From NCBI RefSeq assembly GCF_000496755.2, contig NZ_AYKS02000093.1, positions 27,535 through 91,534 of the forward strand: a stretch of DNA of 64,000 nt, in the 5' to 3' direction. The notes under the pieces were generated by a model, which was not told the origin of the DNA, made no database searches, and saw nothing but the letters and a program-made list of their open reading frames with translations. Of the stretch, positions 45,369 to 55,300 are shown piece by piece. Source of the stretch: Serratia sp. DD3 (GTDB lineage Bacteria > Pseudomonadota > Gammaproteobacteria > Enterobacterales > Enterobacteriaceae). Every line of letters begins with the position of its first letter. Position 1 is the first letter of the stretch. The position numbers and the translations under genes are program-made.

Positions 45369-46631
45369 ATGGGTGGCATATTTAGAGGATGGTACATCGT
45401 GGGCGCTGCCCATATTCTGTTGGCATTGATCTTTGGCGCAGCGTACTCCTTCGGTGCGTTATTCTCCAGCATTCAAACCTATTTCAATGCAGACCGGTTC
45501 TCCACCGCATCGATCTTTTCGTTTACGGCCCTGCTCTATTATGTGATAGGGGTATTTTCTGGCTCGCTAAGCGACAAGAGCTCTGTGCGTATCGTGGTGC
45601 TCTGCGGCATCATTTCGCTGGCGTTAGGGTTCGGGATCAGCAGCCTGCTTTCCTCTTCACTCACCCTCTTTCTCCTGTCGTTCTGTGTACTGGTCGGACT
45701 GGGTGTAGGATTGGTTTATGTCCCGACAGTGACCACTATTCAACGCTGGTTTGTGGTATACCGGGGGTCAGCGTCCGGTATTGCGCTGGCAGGCACAGGC
45801 CTGGGTACATTGATCGGGCCGATCGTGGCGGGAGAGCTGCTGAAATATCTGTCATGGCAAACGACCATGCAGGTGTTCGCTGTTGCTATCGCGGCGATCG
45901 GTTGTCTCTCTGCCTTGGTGCTGAAGGGGCGTCCCGAAGATGTCGGCCTGCATCCTGATGGCATGGAGCCAGAACAACTGGCTGCGGGAGCCGTACCGCA
46001 AGCAGCACGAGGCATGACGTTGCGCGACTCGGTACGTTTGGGACGGTTCTGGTGGTATTTCGTGGCAATATTTCTGGGCTCGATCGGACTCTTTCTGGCA
46101 CTGATCCATATCAATCCCTACGCGCAACAACAAGGACTCTCCGTCACCGAGGCGAACTTACTGATAGGCCTGATCGGCGTCGGCAATATTGGCGGACGTC
46201 TGGTACTTGGGCGTATTGGTGACAGGATGGGTCCATTGAAATTCCTCATCGTGCTGACGCTGACGCTGGCGGTGTTATGTGGCGCATGGATCGCTGCACA
46301 GGGTTTTGTTGCCCTGGCAACGTTCGCCGTCCTCTTCGGTGCAGCCAATGGCGGCTGTATCTCCCTGTACCCCGCCGTAGCCGCTTCCTGGTTTGGTACC
46401 AGGAATCTTGGAGCGATCCTGGGAGCACTCTACATTGCGGTCGGTATCGCGGCGGTGGCCGGGGGAAGCGTGGCGGGGTTTCTGTTCGATGTCTATCAAA
46501 ACTATACCCTCTCCATTGTTCTGACGGGCGTGTGTGCCCTGCTTTCTGCACTGGCGGTGTTAATGGCACATCGTTCTCATGACGAGCGGACTGAAGCGTC
46601 AGTGTTTTCGCATCATATACCTAGAGGATGA
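45369..46631 (+). CDS. MFS transporter, OFA (oxalate:formate antiporter)-like
   Basis: 420 residues from ATG 45369, with AAGGA eight bases upstream; a GTG six bases earlier is less likely. Twelve helices. The N-terminus GIFRGWYIVGAAHILLALIFGAAYSFGALF, the loop SGSLSDKSSVRIVV and GLGVGLVYVPTVTTIQRWFVVYRGSASGIALAGTGLGTLIGP are typical of the OFA/monocarboxylate-like branch that carries organic anions. It probably imports the carboxylated substrate or exports the product of this cluster. It overlaps the UbiD gene region (ATGA/second ATG). Confidence 0.85.
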   Translation: MGGIFRGWYIVGAAHILLALIFGAAYSFGALFSSIQTYFNADRFSTASIFSFTALLYYVIGVFSGSLSDKSSVRIVVLCGIISLALGFGISSLLSSSLTLFLLSFCVLVGLGVGLVYVPTVTTIQRWFVVYRGSASGIALAGTGLGTLIGPIVAGELLKYLSWQTTMQVFAVAIAAIGCLSALVLKGRPEDVGLHPDGMEPEQLAAGAVPQAARGMTLRDSVRLGRFWWYFVAIFLGSIGLFLALIHINPYAQQQGLSVTEANLLIGLIGVGNIGGRLVLGRIGDRMGPLKFLIVLTLTLAVLCGAWIAAQGFVALATFAVLFGAANGGCISLYPAVAASWFGTRNLGAILGALYIAVGIAAVAGGSVAGFLFDVYQNYTLSIVLTGVCALLSALAVLMAHRSHDERTEASVFSHHIPRG

Positions 46632-46633
46632 GT

Positions 46634-48082
46634 ATGTTTGAGATCAATGATCTTAGATCTGCAATGGAGTTACTCAGCCATACTGGCTTCCCACCTGAGC
46701 AGGTTCAATACCCTGTTAATCCGGCCATCGAGCTGATTGAAGACTACCTGAATGCCTATCGCAGGCCACAAGGGGCTTTTATCGCGGACGAGCAGCCCGT
46801 CCGCTGCTATGAAATGCCTACCGCAGGACAGTTTCCGGTATTGATGGGGGTGTTCGGCAGCCGTAAACGCTGTCGATTGTTTCTGGATCCCAGCCATCAA
46901 CATCCGGCAACCGTGACTGATGCCGAGTTACTCTTCCGAGCCATAAATCATCCTATCCCGCCGCAAAAGCAGGTAGCCGCCTTGAGTGATCGGGTTATCG
47001 TTGAATCGCCGGACCTGCGGCGTATTCTGCCAACCTTGACCTATACGGCTGGCGACCCCGGCCCGACAATCACCTTGGGCATGGTGTATGCCCGTGACGA
47101 CGCGCGCGGAATAGCCAATTGTTCGGTGCACCGCATGACACTGAAAGAAAATAGGGTCACGATCAGTATCTCCAGGAAAAGCCACCTCCAGCGTCTGCTC
47201 GACTTGCATGTCGCTGAGGGTAAACGTTTACCCGTTTCCATCAATATCGGTTTGGATCCGGCAATTTACATTGCCTCGGCGCTGGGTAAACCGAATGTGG
47301 ACTTTGGCTTCGACGAATTGAGTGTGGTCGGCGCTCTGCGCAATCAGCCAGTGAATATTGCGCCCTGCTTCAGCCATCAGGGCTGGTTTGTTGATCATGC
47401 TGAGATCACCCTTGAGGGCTCGCTGGGTGCCGATAGGGAATTCGAGTCACCTGACAAGGAGCAGGGTTACTCAATGCCGGAATACCTAGGTTACTTCTCC
47501 TCCTGTGGCTTGGTATCTTCGTTGCAGATTAACCTCCTGACCTACCGACCCAACGCGGTGTATCAATCCGTGTCTGGCCCGGGATATGAACAGTCCGCTT
47601 TATTGGGAATGGCTCAGGAACAGGCCCTGTACAGCCTGTTGCACAGCCTGGACGTCAAGAGGTCAGTACGTGAGATCGTATCGCTGCCGTCGGGAGGTGG
47701 CCATCTCATGACGGTACTGCAGATACTTAAACGGGAACTGGCGGATGATCAAGGTATTTTGGCGTTGGGGATGGCATTGCTGCAACGCCTTTCATCATTA
47801 AAGAACATCATTCTGGTTGATGAAGACGTCAATCCTCATTCAGCAGACGATATTCTGTGGGCTATCGCGACGCGCTCTCGACTGGATAGCGATATTTACG
47901 CGACTGAATTGCTTTCAGGTACTGCACTTGATCCAACGCAATCTGCATTTTATGCCGGAGAGGGTGTGAATGGATGCACCAGAAAGTGTGTGATTGATTG
48001 TACTGCACCTTTTGAGCATCGGCAGCGCTTTAGACGTGCGTTCGCATGGGATGCAAAGGACGTGGGGGATAGGGATGGCTAA
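46634..48082 (+). CDS. UbiD family (de)carboxylase
   Basis: 482 residues from ATG 46634, which has AGAGG at good spacing; ATG 46628 overlaps the upstream stop but has no room for that site. Residues needed for prenylated-FMN chemistry are visible: N and R in NCSVHRM (the N-x4-R pair), H in SRKSHLQRL, and the catalytic Glu pair in ESPDKEQGY (E-x4-E). UbiD enzymes reversibly decarboxylate aromatic, heteroaromatic or acrylic acids. No ubiX lies here, so the cofactor would come from the chromosomal UbiX. The C-terminus (CVIDCTAPFEH) is near normal. Last intact gene of the cluster. Substrate unknown. Confidence 0.86.
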   Translation: MFEINDLRSAMELLSHTGFPPEQVQYPVNPAIELIEDYLNAYRRPQGAFIADEQPVRCYEMPTAGQFPVLMGVFGSRKRCRLFLDPSHQHPATVTDAELLFRAINHPIPPQKQVAALSDRVIVESPDLRRILPTLTYTAGDPGPTITLGMVYARDDARGIANCSVHRMTLKENRVTISISRKSHLQRLLDLHVAEGKRLPVSINIGLDPAIYIASALGKPNVDFGFDELSVVGALRNQPVNIAPCFSHQGWFVDHAEITLEGSLGADREFESPDKEQGYSMPEYLGYFSSCGLVSSLQINLLTYRPNAVYQSVSGPGYEQSALLGMAQEQALYSLLHSLDVKRSVREIVSLPSGGGHLMTVLQILKRELADDQGILALGMALLQRLSSLKNIILVDEDVNPHSADDILWAIATRSRLDSDIYATELLSGTALDPTQSAFYAGEGVNGCTRKCVIDCTAPFEHRQRFRRAFAWDAKDVGDRDG

Positions 48083-48096
48083 AAGTGTCAGCATGA

Positions 48097-48336
48097 TCAG
48101 CACACCGTTTCAGTATCGGCATTGATGAACTGTGCGTATCTCGACCCACAGGTGAAGGCCGAGGCGAGGTACGCAGAGTTGCGCAAAACGGTGGGCCAGC
48201 TACGGCACCTATTGCGTTACGATCATGGTACTGCGTCTGGTGCCAGAACCATTATCAGGGTGAAAAATACTGCATCGCTTGTAACACCGGGATATACAGC
48301 ATTGAAGAAGAAAGCTGGCGTGAGAATTACACTTGA
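48097..48336 (+). pseudogene. possible zinc-ribbon fragment after ubiD
   Basis: An open frame with no start codon contains WYCVWCQNHYQGEKYCIACNTG (C-x2-C ... C-x2-C), followed by IYSIEEESWRENYT and TGA at 48334. A separate short frame (ATG 48075, MAKSVSMISTPFQYRH) ends just inside it, so a frameshift may have split one small gene. An alternative plus-strand frame (48122-48529) lacks protein-like features. UbiD systems sometimes carry a small zinc subunit D, but this sequence does not clearly match it. Confidence 0.35.
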
Positions 48337-48425
48337 ACCCTCCGTTGAGATTCTGGCATTTCCCGGATTTATCGACCTGAAGCCAAAGATCACCACCACT
48401 ACTCCCCTTCTAACTTTCCTCGAAC

Positions 48426-48662
48426 ATGATTATCACCACTGTCACTGTCTGACAGAAGTGGCTAGGTTCTTCAGAAACGGCAGAGATATTGAACTACCCT
48501 GGCTCAGAAGCGCTTGCGGCTGGGCTTGATACGGCTTCCAAATACGCCGATTTGGCTTCCTGTAACTTTCTACTGGAAACCAGAAATGTGTCAGGCGCTG
48601 TGCGCTACCTCAATACCCACTGCAAATTGACTTCCGCTTATCGTAAGCCGTTGATAAAGTAA
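48426..48662 (+). pseudogene. small gene with an in-frame stop at codon 9
   Basis: ATG 48426 gives MIITTVTV, then TGA (48450-48452), and the same frame continues as QKWLGSSETAEILNYPGSE and on to VRYLNTHCKLTSAYRKPLIK before TAA at 48660-48662. The part after the stop is protein-like, about 69 codons. No family recognised. Probably a broken island gene. Confidence 0.35.
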
Positions 48663-48689
48663 CCGATAGGTAGGTAGAGGGAAGGCTGC

Positions 48690-49316
48690 ATGGTCGAACG
48701 TATTGATTACCAGATTGAAAAATACAGCTTTGCGGACGTTAATGAAACACCGCGAATTGCGCAGCAGTGGGCTGAGGTCAGCGAAGAATGCCGTCAGCTC
48801 CAGGCAGGAAGTGCCGAGCGTCTGCGTATCGCCTTGCTGAATGTGGATTACGTCACCAGCTTTGAGCTGCCCTTTCGTCTGCTGTTGGTGCGTGCCCCAC
48901 AACTGATTGCCGATCTGCGTGATGAATTGCCACTCAGTCAGAAAAACGTTGTTTTTAACGGCAAACGTTTTGGCTGTGTCTACAGCGTGAAATCTGATGT
49001 AAATCAGGTGCCGGAGGAGTTTCACTACCGCTTGTCAACCCGCATTCGCCGGGAAGGATCGTCAGGCGAGACCGCTGCGCCTTACCGGGAGATTGCCAGG
49101 GAAATTAGAATGCCGCGTGAGCGGCTTAAGCGGGCGTTGGAGAGCGGACTGGCGGTGACGGCGCTGGATGGTCTGTTCTGGTTCGGTATGCAGCGGATCG
49201 CAGCCGACGTGGCGGTGCTCAGAAAAAAGGGGATGCGTATTGCAACCGCTGAGGTACCCATCTGGGACAGCCTCACCGCAACCCTCCGCCCTGTACCGGT
49301 CTACCGCTGCGGATGA
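48690..49316 (+). CDS. hypothetical protein, possible DNA-binding C-terminus
   Basis: 208 residues; ATG 48690 follows GGGAAGG. Helical N-terminal half (IAQQWAEVSEECRQLQAGSAERL), then a strand-rich middle (ELPLSQKNVVFNGKRFGCVYSV). The C-terminal part contains PYREIAREIRMPRERLKRALESGLAVTALDGLFW, which could be a helix-turn-helix. I cannot name the family. The context is decayed integrative-element genes and a DUF2913 gene, so an island replication or maintenance role is possible. Confidence 0.6.
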   Translation: MVERIDYQIEKYSFADVNETPRIAQQWAEVSEECRQLQAGSAERLRIALLNVDYVTSFELPFRLLLVRAPQLIADLRDELPLSQKNVVFNGKRFGCVYSVKSDVNQVPEEFHYRLSTRIRREGSSGETAAPYREIAREIRMPRERLKRALESGLAVTALDGLFWFGMQRIAADVAVLRKKGMRIATAEVPIWDSLTATLRPVPVYRCG

Positions 49317-49672
49317 AAACAGGTATTGATTGACCGTTGAACACGCTGTTGCCGATCCGCCGCAGGTTCTTGACAGTTTGGACGGTACAACAGGGCTGAC
49401 AGAAGCTACCCCATCCCCGATGTTTAACCCTAAAAAACATCACGAAGCCGGTACGGGGTAGCCTGTATGATATCGTGGTGACGACCTGGATTTTCAACGG
49501 TCCCGTATTGTTACGCTGAATAAAACCGACGCGTGCTGACTCTCATCGTGTCGATAACGATGCCAGGAATAACGAAACCGTCTGGGTGACAAGATAAACA
49601 CTTCCATGAGGTTGCTACGGGCTCACTGCTTCATTACCCTTGGCATCAATTTTACTTAACATTGATAACCCG
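49317..49672. other. intergenic stretch between the 48690 gene and DUF2913 gene
   Basis: 356 bp. An inverted repeat GCTACCCC (49405-49412) / GGGGTAGC (49455-49462) is present with a long loop. No coding frame or clear promoter seen. Confidence 0.4.
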
Positions 49673-50260
49673 ATGACAATACCTCCCGAGCAAACCGTAA
49701 AAGACCTGGCCCACCTCGCGTTTTGCGCCCTGGTAGCCTTATATACTGCCGTTCAGCAAGGTACCGTCACGTCTCCGATGGCAGAACACCTGTTCCTGGT
49801 ACGTTGGCTGGCCACAGCGCAAAAACAGAAACGGTTTCCCCGCAGTGTGGCGTTAGATATTCAGCAGTTGCTGGACAAGGGACGTAAACAGGGGATTGAG
49901 GCCAAACTCAAAACCCGATTCGAGTACGTCTGGCGCACCTGCACCGGCGAGCTAAAGAACCAAAACGACCTGTTCAGGCTAACGTATGCTATCGAGAGCC
50001 TCAAAGCTCAAGGTTGGCGCAATGAGTTGGTGACCCAGGCCGAGTGGAATAGCGGTATCTTCGAGGGGGTAGAGCCCGCGCTGTATGCTGTCAAATCGGC
50101 GCTCAATGCGGCGTTTACAACAGAAGGTCGATTAATCACATCGCTGGCGTTCAGGGTGGTGGGGGAGGTTCAGCCTTTCGTTAAGACCTTGGCCGCTTGC
50201 CATATAACGGCCCGTTGTTCAGCGAGTGTGGTGACACTTACCCCTAGATCACATCACTAG
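49673..50260 (+). CDS. DUF2913 family protein
   Basis: 195 residues from ATG 49673; the in-frame TTG at 49640 has no ribosome site. Family stretches: LAFCALVALYTAVQQGTVTSPMAEHLFLVRWLATAQKQKRFPRSVA near the N-terminus, GIEAKLKTRFEYVWRTCTGEL in the middle, and DLFRLTYAIESLKAQGW. DUF2913 proteins are ~200 residues, found in Enterobacterales and Vibrio, often in islands. Their function is unknown. The C-terminal end (ACHITARCSASVVTLTPRS) seems a little short or altered compared with what I expect. Confidence 0.75.
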   Translation: MTIPPEQTVKDLAHLAFCALVALYTAVQQGTVTSPMAEHLFLVRWLATAQKQKRFPRSVALDIQQLLDKGRKQGIEAKLKTRFEYVWRTCTGELKNQNDLFRLTYAIESLKAQGWRNELVTQAEWNSGIFEGVEPALYAVKSALNAAFTTEGRLITSLAFRVVGEVQPFVKTLAACHITARCSASVVTLTPRSHH

Positions 50261-50574
50261 GCATCCATTCTGGTGAGAAGGTAAAGAAAGGCTTCACGTT
50301 TACCCAAATTCGCAAATCAAATAAAGTGACGGGAATGGTATCTTTGAGTTCCGCTGAACAATATTTCTCGTAGGGAATTGTCAATACTCCTTCCTATCAG
50401 GTATTATCGCGCGCTTTTCATCCAAAAATCTGAATACCCCTTTTTCGTGCCCCCCAAGACAAGGGTGGTTTGATCATCGGTGCTGATTTTGTGATGCGAT
50501 TATACCCCCGATGTAGCTTACGAAGGGGAGAGCCATTGTTTTAGATTGACTTGAATTTGTTAAAGGTTACAGGG
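50261..50574 (+). promoter_or_regulatory. region upstream of the CDI operon
   Basis: 314 bp, presumed to hold the promoter of the two-partner secretion operon. TTGACT-like and TATTAT-like hexamers occur but none stands out. The tpsB ribosome site AGGTTACAGGG lies just before ATG 50575. No gene seen. Confidence 0.3.
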
Positions 50575-52299
50575 ATGAACTGCAATGTTATTGCGCCTTT
50601 GGCGCGTCTGCTCAGTACCAGTCTGGCTTGTTTGGTATTACACCCCGTGGCGCTGGTGTCAGCCAGTATGCTCTCACCTGCCGTACCGCAAAATGCAGCA
50701 ACTATTGATGCTCAAAAGCAAAACCGGCAGCAGGAAAGGGAACGGGTTTTACAACAGCAAAATACCCCAGAAACCGATGTGCGGCTAACCCGGCCAACGA
50801 CTTCATTGCCTGATTACCCGGCCAATGAGTCCCCGTGTTTTACGGTTAATACCTTTACGCTGGCCGGGGATGAAGCCAGCCGTTTTCAATGGGCGTTAGA
50901 GGCTGCTAATGGCGCGAAAGGCCGCTGTTTAGGATCGCAAGGGATCCTGCTGGTGATCAACAAAGTCCAGAATGCCATTTTGGAACAAGGGTATGTCACC
51001 ACGCGCGTGATGGCGCAAGAGCAAGATCTCACCAAAGGCGTCTTTACGCTGATGCTTCAGCCCGGCCGTATTGCCAACATCCGCTTTGCTGAGCCGGTCT
51101 CTTACCGTGCTAGAGCGTGGAATGCGGTACCCACGCGCTCAGGGAATATCCTTAACCTGCGTGATATCGAACAGGCCCTGGAGAATTTCAAGCGCGTCCC
51201 GAATGTTGAGGCAGATATCAAGATTGTGCCAGGGGCGCAAGAAGCGACCAGCGATCTGGTGATTACCTGGAAAGAGAGCCGCCCGTTCCATCTTAGCCTG
51301 GGGCTGGATGACAGCGGCTCTGAAAGCACCGGTAAATACCAGGGTTCAACCACGCTGTCGATCGATGCGCCTTTTGCCCAGAACGATCTTTTCTATGTCA
51401 ACCTCGGCAGAAGTCTGTTCCGCGATGGGCCTTATGACAGCCGCTCCAATACGGTGAACTACACCTTTCCTATCGGCTACTGGAGTTTCTCCGCTAACTA
51501 CAACGACTACGACTATTACCAGAATATCGCCAATGCCAACGAGATCCTCACTTACAGCGGCAAAAGCGAAAACGCGCAATTCACGGTATCCCGTTTACTG
51601 TTCCGCGATCAGCTGCATAAAACCACGCTTAACCTGCGTGGCTACCGCCGTCACTCAACCAATGCCGTCGATGATATTGAGCTGACGCAACAGGAACGGC
51701 GTGCAACAGGCTGGGAACTGGGGCTCAACCAGCGCAGCTATCTCGGTGATGCCACTCTGGATGCCAACCTCAATTGGCGGCGCGGTATCGGTGCTTTTGG
51801 TGCCCTGCGTGTGCCGGAAGAAGATAATAACGCAGGCACATCGCGCCCGAGTCTGGTCACCGGGGATATCAGCCTGAACCAGCCTTTCCAATGGGCCAGT
51901 CAATCTTGGCGTTATAACACCAGCCTGCGTTGGCAATGGAGCAACCAACCGCTAATCCCACAGGACCGACTGTCGATTGGTGGGCGCTACACCGTGCGCG
52001 GGTTTGATGGCGAGCAGAACTTATCTGCTGAAAAAGGCCTGATCTGGCGTAACGAATTGGCCTGGAAGGTATTGGCGAGCAACCATGAGCTGTATTGGGG
52101 TGTGGACTATGGCCGGGTGGATGGCCCCGCGGCCCGCAATTTGGCTGGGCAACAGTTAGTTGGCAGCGCCATCGGCCTACGCGGCACATTGTGGCAACGC
52201 TTCAGCTATGACCTGTTTGCTGGCGTCCCGGTCAACAAGCCGGAAAGCTTCCACACCTCCGGTGTGACCACCGGTTTCAGCATCAACCTGCAACTCTAG
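50575..52299 (+). CDS. cdiB: two-partner secretion outer-membrane transporter (CdiB/ShlB/FhaC type)
   Basis: 574 residues from ATG 50575 (AGGG upstream). Signal peptide through about ...LVLHPVALVSA. A Gln/Glu/Arg-rich linker (QKQNRQQERERVLQQQ) precedes a POTRA domain (CFTVNTFTLAGDE..., GYVTTRVMAQEQDLTKGVFTL). A 16-strand barrel follows, including the conserved loop-6 motif GGRYTVRGFDGEQ and ending with an aromatic-poor strand SINLQL. It exports the adjacent 3396-residue exoprotein. 62 bp separate the two genes, so they form an operon. Confidence 0.92.
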   Translation: MNCNVIAPLARLLSTSLACLVLHPVALVSASMLSPAVPQNAATIDAQKQNRQQERERVLQQQNTPETDVRLTRPTTSLPDYPANESPCFTVNTFTLAGDEASRFQWALEAANGAKGRCLGSQGILLVINKVQNAILEQGYVTTRVMAQEQDLTKGVFTLMLQPGRIANIRFAEPVSYRARAWNAVPTRSGNILNLRDIEQALENFKRVPNVEADIKIVPGAQEATSDLVITWKESRPFHLSLGLDDSGSESTGKYQGSTTLSIDAPFAQNDLFYVNLGRSLFRDGPYDSRSNTVNYTFPIGYWSFSANYNDYDYYQNIANANEILTYSGKSENAQFTVSRLLFRDQLHKTTLNLRGYRRHSTNAVDDIELTQQERRATGWELGLNQRSYLGDATLDANLNWRRGIGAFGALRVPEEDNNAGTSRPSLVTGDISLNQPFQWASQSWRYNTSLRWQWSNQPLIPQDRLSIGGRYTVRGFDGEQNLSAEKGLIWRNELAWKVLASNHELYWGVDYGRVDGPAARNLAGQQLVGSAIGLRGTLWQRFSYDLFAGVPVNKPESFHTSGVTTGFSINLQL

Positions 52300-52361
52300 C
52301 GACCGCGACGCAGAAACCCTTGCAGATGCCTTGTTATTGATTTTATTAGAGAATTCGCCCC

Positions 52362-55300
52362 ATGAACAAACATTGCTACCGTATCATTTTCAGCCGCACT
52401 CAAGGTGAGTTGAGAGTGGTATCAGAACTGGCCCGTAGTTGTAGCACCCAGCCTGGGCAAAGCCGCAGTACCGGGAGTGCCCGACTGTGGGTCACCGTGC
52501 GTCTTTCCTTATTCTTGATCGGGCTCGCCTTGTTTACCGAGCCGGTGCTGGCCAATGGCATTGTGGCCGATGGCCAACTGGCACCCGCGCAGCGCCCAGA
52601 AGTAATCAATACCCAAAACGGCGTGCCGCAAGTCAATATCAATGCACCGAATCAGGCCGGGATATCACACAACCAGTACCAGCAGTTTGATGTCGACAAG
52701 CAAGGGGCGATCCTCAATAACTCTGCGGTGATGACCTCCACCCAACTGGCCGGCTATATCCAGGGCAATGCTAAGCTTGACCCGAATGCGGCACCCGCCA
52801 AAGTCATCATCAATGAAGTCAACAGCAACAACCCTAGCCAGTTACGCGGTTTTCTTGAGGTCGCAGGCGGCAAGGCGCAAGTGGTGGTGGCCAACCCGTC
52901 AGGCATCATGTGTGACGGCTGCGGCACCATCAATGCGGGGCGCATGACCCTGACCACTGGCAAACCTCAGTTGAATGCGGATGGCAGTGTGGCGGGTTAT
53001 CAGGTTGAACGTGGGGTGATCCAGGTTCAAGGCGGCGGCCTGAATGGCGATCCGCGCCACGATACCGAATATGTCGATATTCTGGCGCGTGCGGTGCAGG
53101 TGAACGCCGCCGTCTGGGCGAAAGAAGGCGTCTCAGTTGTCGCAGGGCGAAACCAGGTCGGTGCAGATGGCAAAACAGTCACTGCACTGGCAGGCAGTGA
53201 CGGCAATGCCCCTGAACTGGCGATCGATATGGGCCAGATGGGCGGCATGTACAGCGGCCATATCCGCATGGTCGGCACAGAAGCCGGTGTAGGTGTGCGC
53301 AATCAAGGCGGGCATCTGCAGGCTGAAAAGACCCTGGTGGTAAGCAGCGAAGGCAAACTGACCTGGCAGGCTGGCGCGGCAGAGCCTCACACGCAGGCCG
53401 GGGGCGATATCACCCTCACAGCCAGAGACAGTGTTGAGCATCATGGCAAACTGTACAGCGGTAGCCAACTTAGCGTGCAAAGCCGCCAGGGGGAGATCAC
53501 GCAATCTGGCACCTTGGCAGCAGCGGGCAATGTCACGCTGCAGGCCGCGCAGGCCATCCAGAGCAGCGGGCATCTGTTAGCAGGCAGTGATGCCAACAGC
53601 ACTCTGATCCGCCCGGCGGATTTAACGCTCGAGAGTCAGTCAGATATTCGTGCCAGCGGCAGCCTGATGAGCCAGAAAAAGGTGAGCGTGACGGGTCGTA
53701 ATGTGGATATCAGCCAGAGCCGTGTGGCGGCAGAGCAAGCCGTATTGACGGCGTTTGCCGGGGATGTTGCTCTACAGCAGGCACAGGTTGATAGCCAGCA
53801 GTTCACCGTGAACAGCCAGAGTAATGTTTACTCGCAGCAGGCGCAAATCCGCGCGGGCAGTTGGCAAATCACCGCCGATAACCTGTTTAACCAGGCGGGT
53901 ATTTGGTCACAGGTGGGCGCAGGTGAAAGCCGTTTTGCCCTGCGGGGTGCGCTGGATAATACCGATGGCAGCATTGAAACCCAGCAACTCAGCCTAAATA
54001 CCACCACCCTTAACAACCTACGTGGTCGGCTGGTGGCTTTGGATGGCACAGCGCAACACTGGCGCGTGAGTGGCCTGCTGTCCAACCAGGCCGGGGTATT
54101 AGGTACGAATAGTAGTTTGCAGTTGGATCTGGGCACGTTAGACAACCAACAAGGCACGCTGCAAAGCCAATCGCATCTGACTGTCACCACAGAGCAAGGG
54201 GCGGATAACCGCCAGGGCAAGCTACTGTCAGGTGGTGATCTGACCCTGAACAGCCAAGGGGCGGATAACCACCAGGGCAAGCTACTGTCAGGTGGTGATC
54301 TGACCCTGAACAGCCAGGGCGCTGTGAATAACAGTGCCGGTGAGATCCGTGGTCACCATCTGCAACTCGCTGCACAGGCGCTGAACAATGCACAGGGCCA
54401 AGTGATCAGCCTGGCGCGATTGCAGCTTGACACCCGCCAGTCGCTCGATAATCAGCGAGGGCTGATAGAAGCGGGCGATACCCTGGATATCAGCACGACA
54501 GGGAACTGGGATAACCGCAACGGTACCGCACTGGGGGCAAAACAGGCCAAGGTGACGGCAGGTAGCCTGGATAACGCATCAGGCAAGCTGCAGTCGGGCG
54601 GAGAGTTAACACTCAACACTACCGGCAATGTCAACAACCAGGCGGGTATCCTGACGGCACAACAGAACCTCTATTGGCAAGGCAGCCCACTCAGCCTGTT
54701 TAACAATGACGGGGGCAAGCTGTTAAGCGGCGGTGCGCTGTCACTGAATGGCGGGCAACTGAATAACCGCCAGCAAGGGTTGATACAAAGCCAGCAGGCA
54801 CTGACATTGAACCTTGGCGGGGCATGGAATAACCAAGGCGGGAAGGTGGCCAGCGGTGGCAGCAGCACGCTGCGTGCACTCAGCCTGATCAATGCACAGG
54901 GTGAAATCCAGGCCTTAGATAGCCTGGATATGCAGTTCACCCGCACGTTGGATAACCGCAGCGGTAACATCATCAGCCAAGGGTCACAGCACTTACAGGC
55001 CGAAAATATCGATAACACCGAAGGATGGATCGGCAGCCAGGGCACACTGACAACGATCAGCCAGGGTTTCGATAACCAACTGGGTGAAGTGGTCAGCCAG
55101 CAGGATGCCGAACTCACCGCGACCTACTGGAATAACCAATACGGTACGCTGCAATCTGCCGCTAATCTGGTACTGCGCACGGTGCAAGACATCACCAACC
55201 AGGGCGGAAAGATCAGTGCACAAAACCGTCTCTGGCTGCAAGGGCTCACTGACGCGACGCTTGCCGGAGTGCTATATAATGCGGGGGGGCAACTGCTGGC

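Noticed and set aside
48122..48529. Plus-strand gene of 135 codons
   Set aside because: TTG start, no ribosome site, no protein-like motif; two other frames in the same stretch look more like real (broken) coding sequence.
54181..54320. CRISPR-like repeat
   Set aside because: Only two units, no spacers, and the repeat keeps the cdiA frame; it is a coding duplication.
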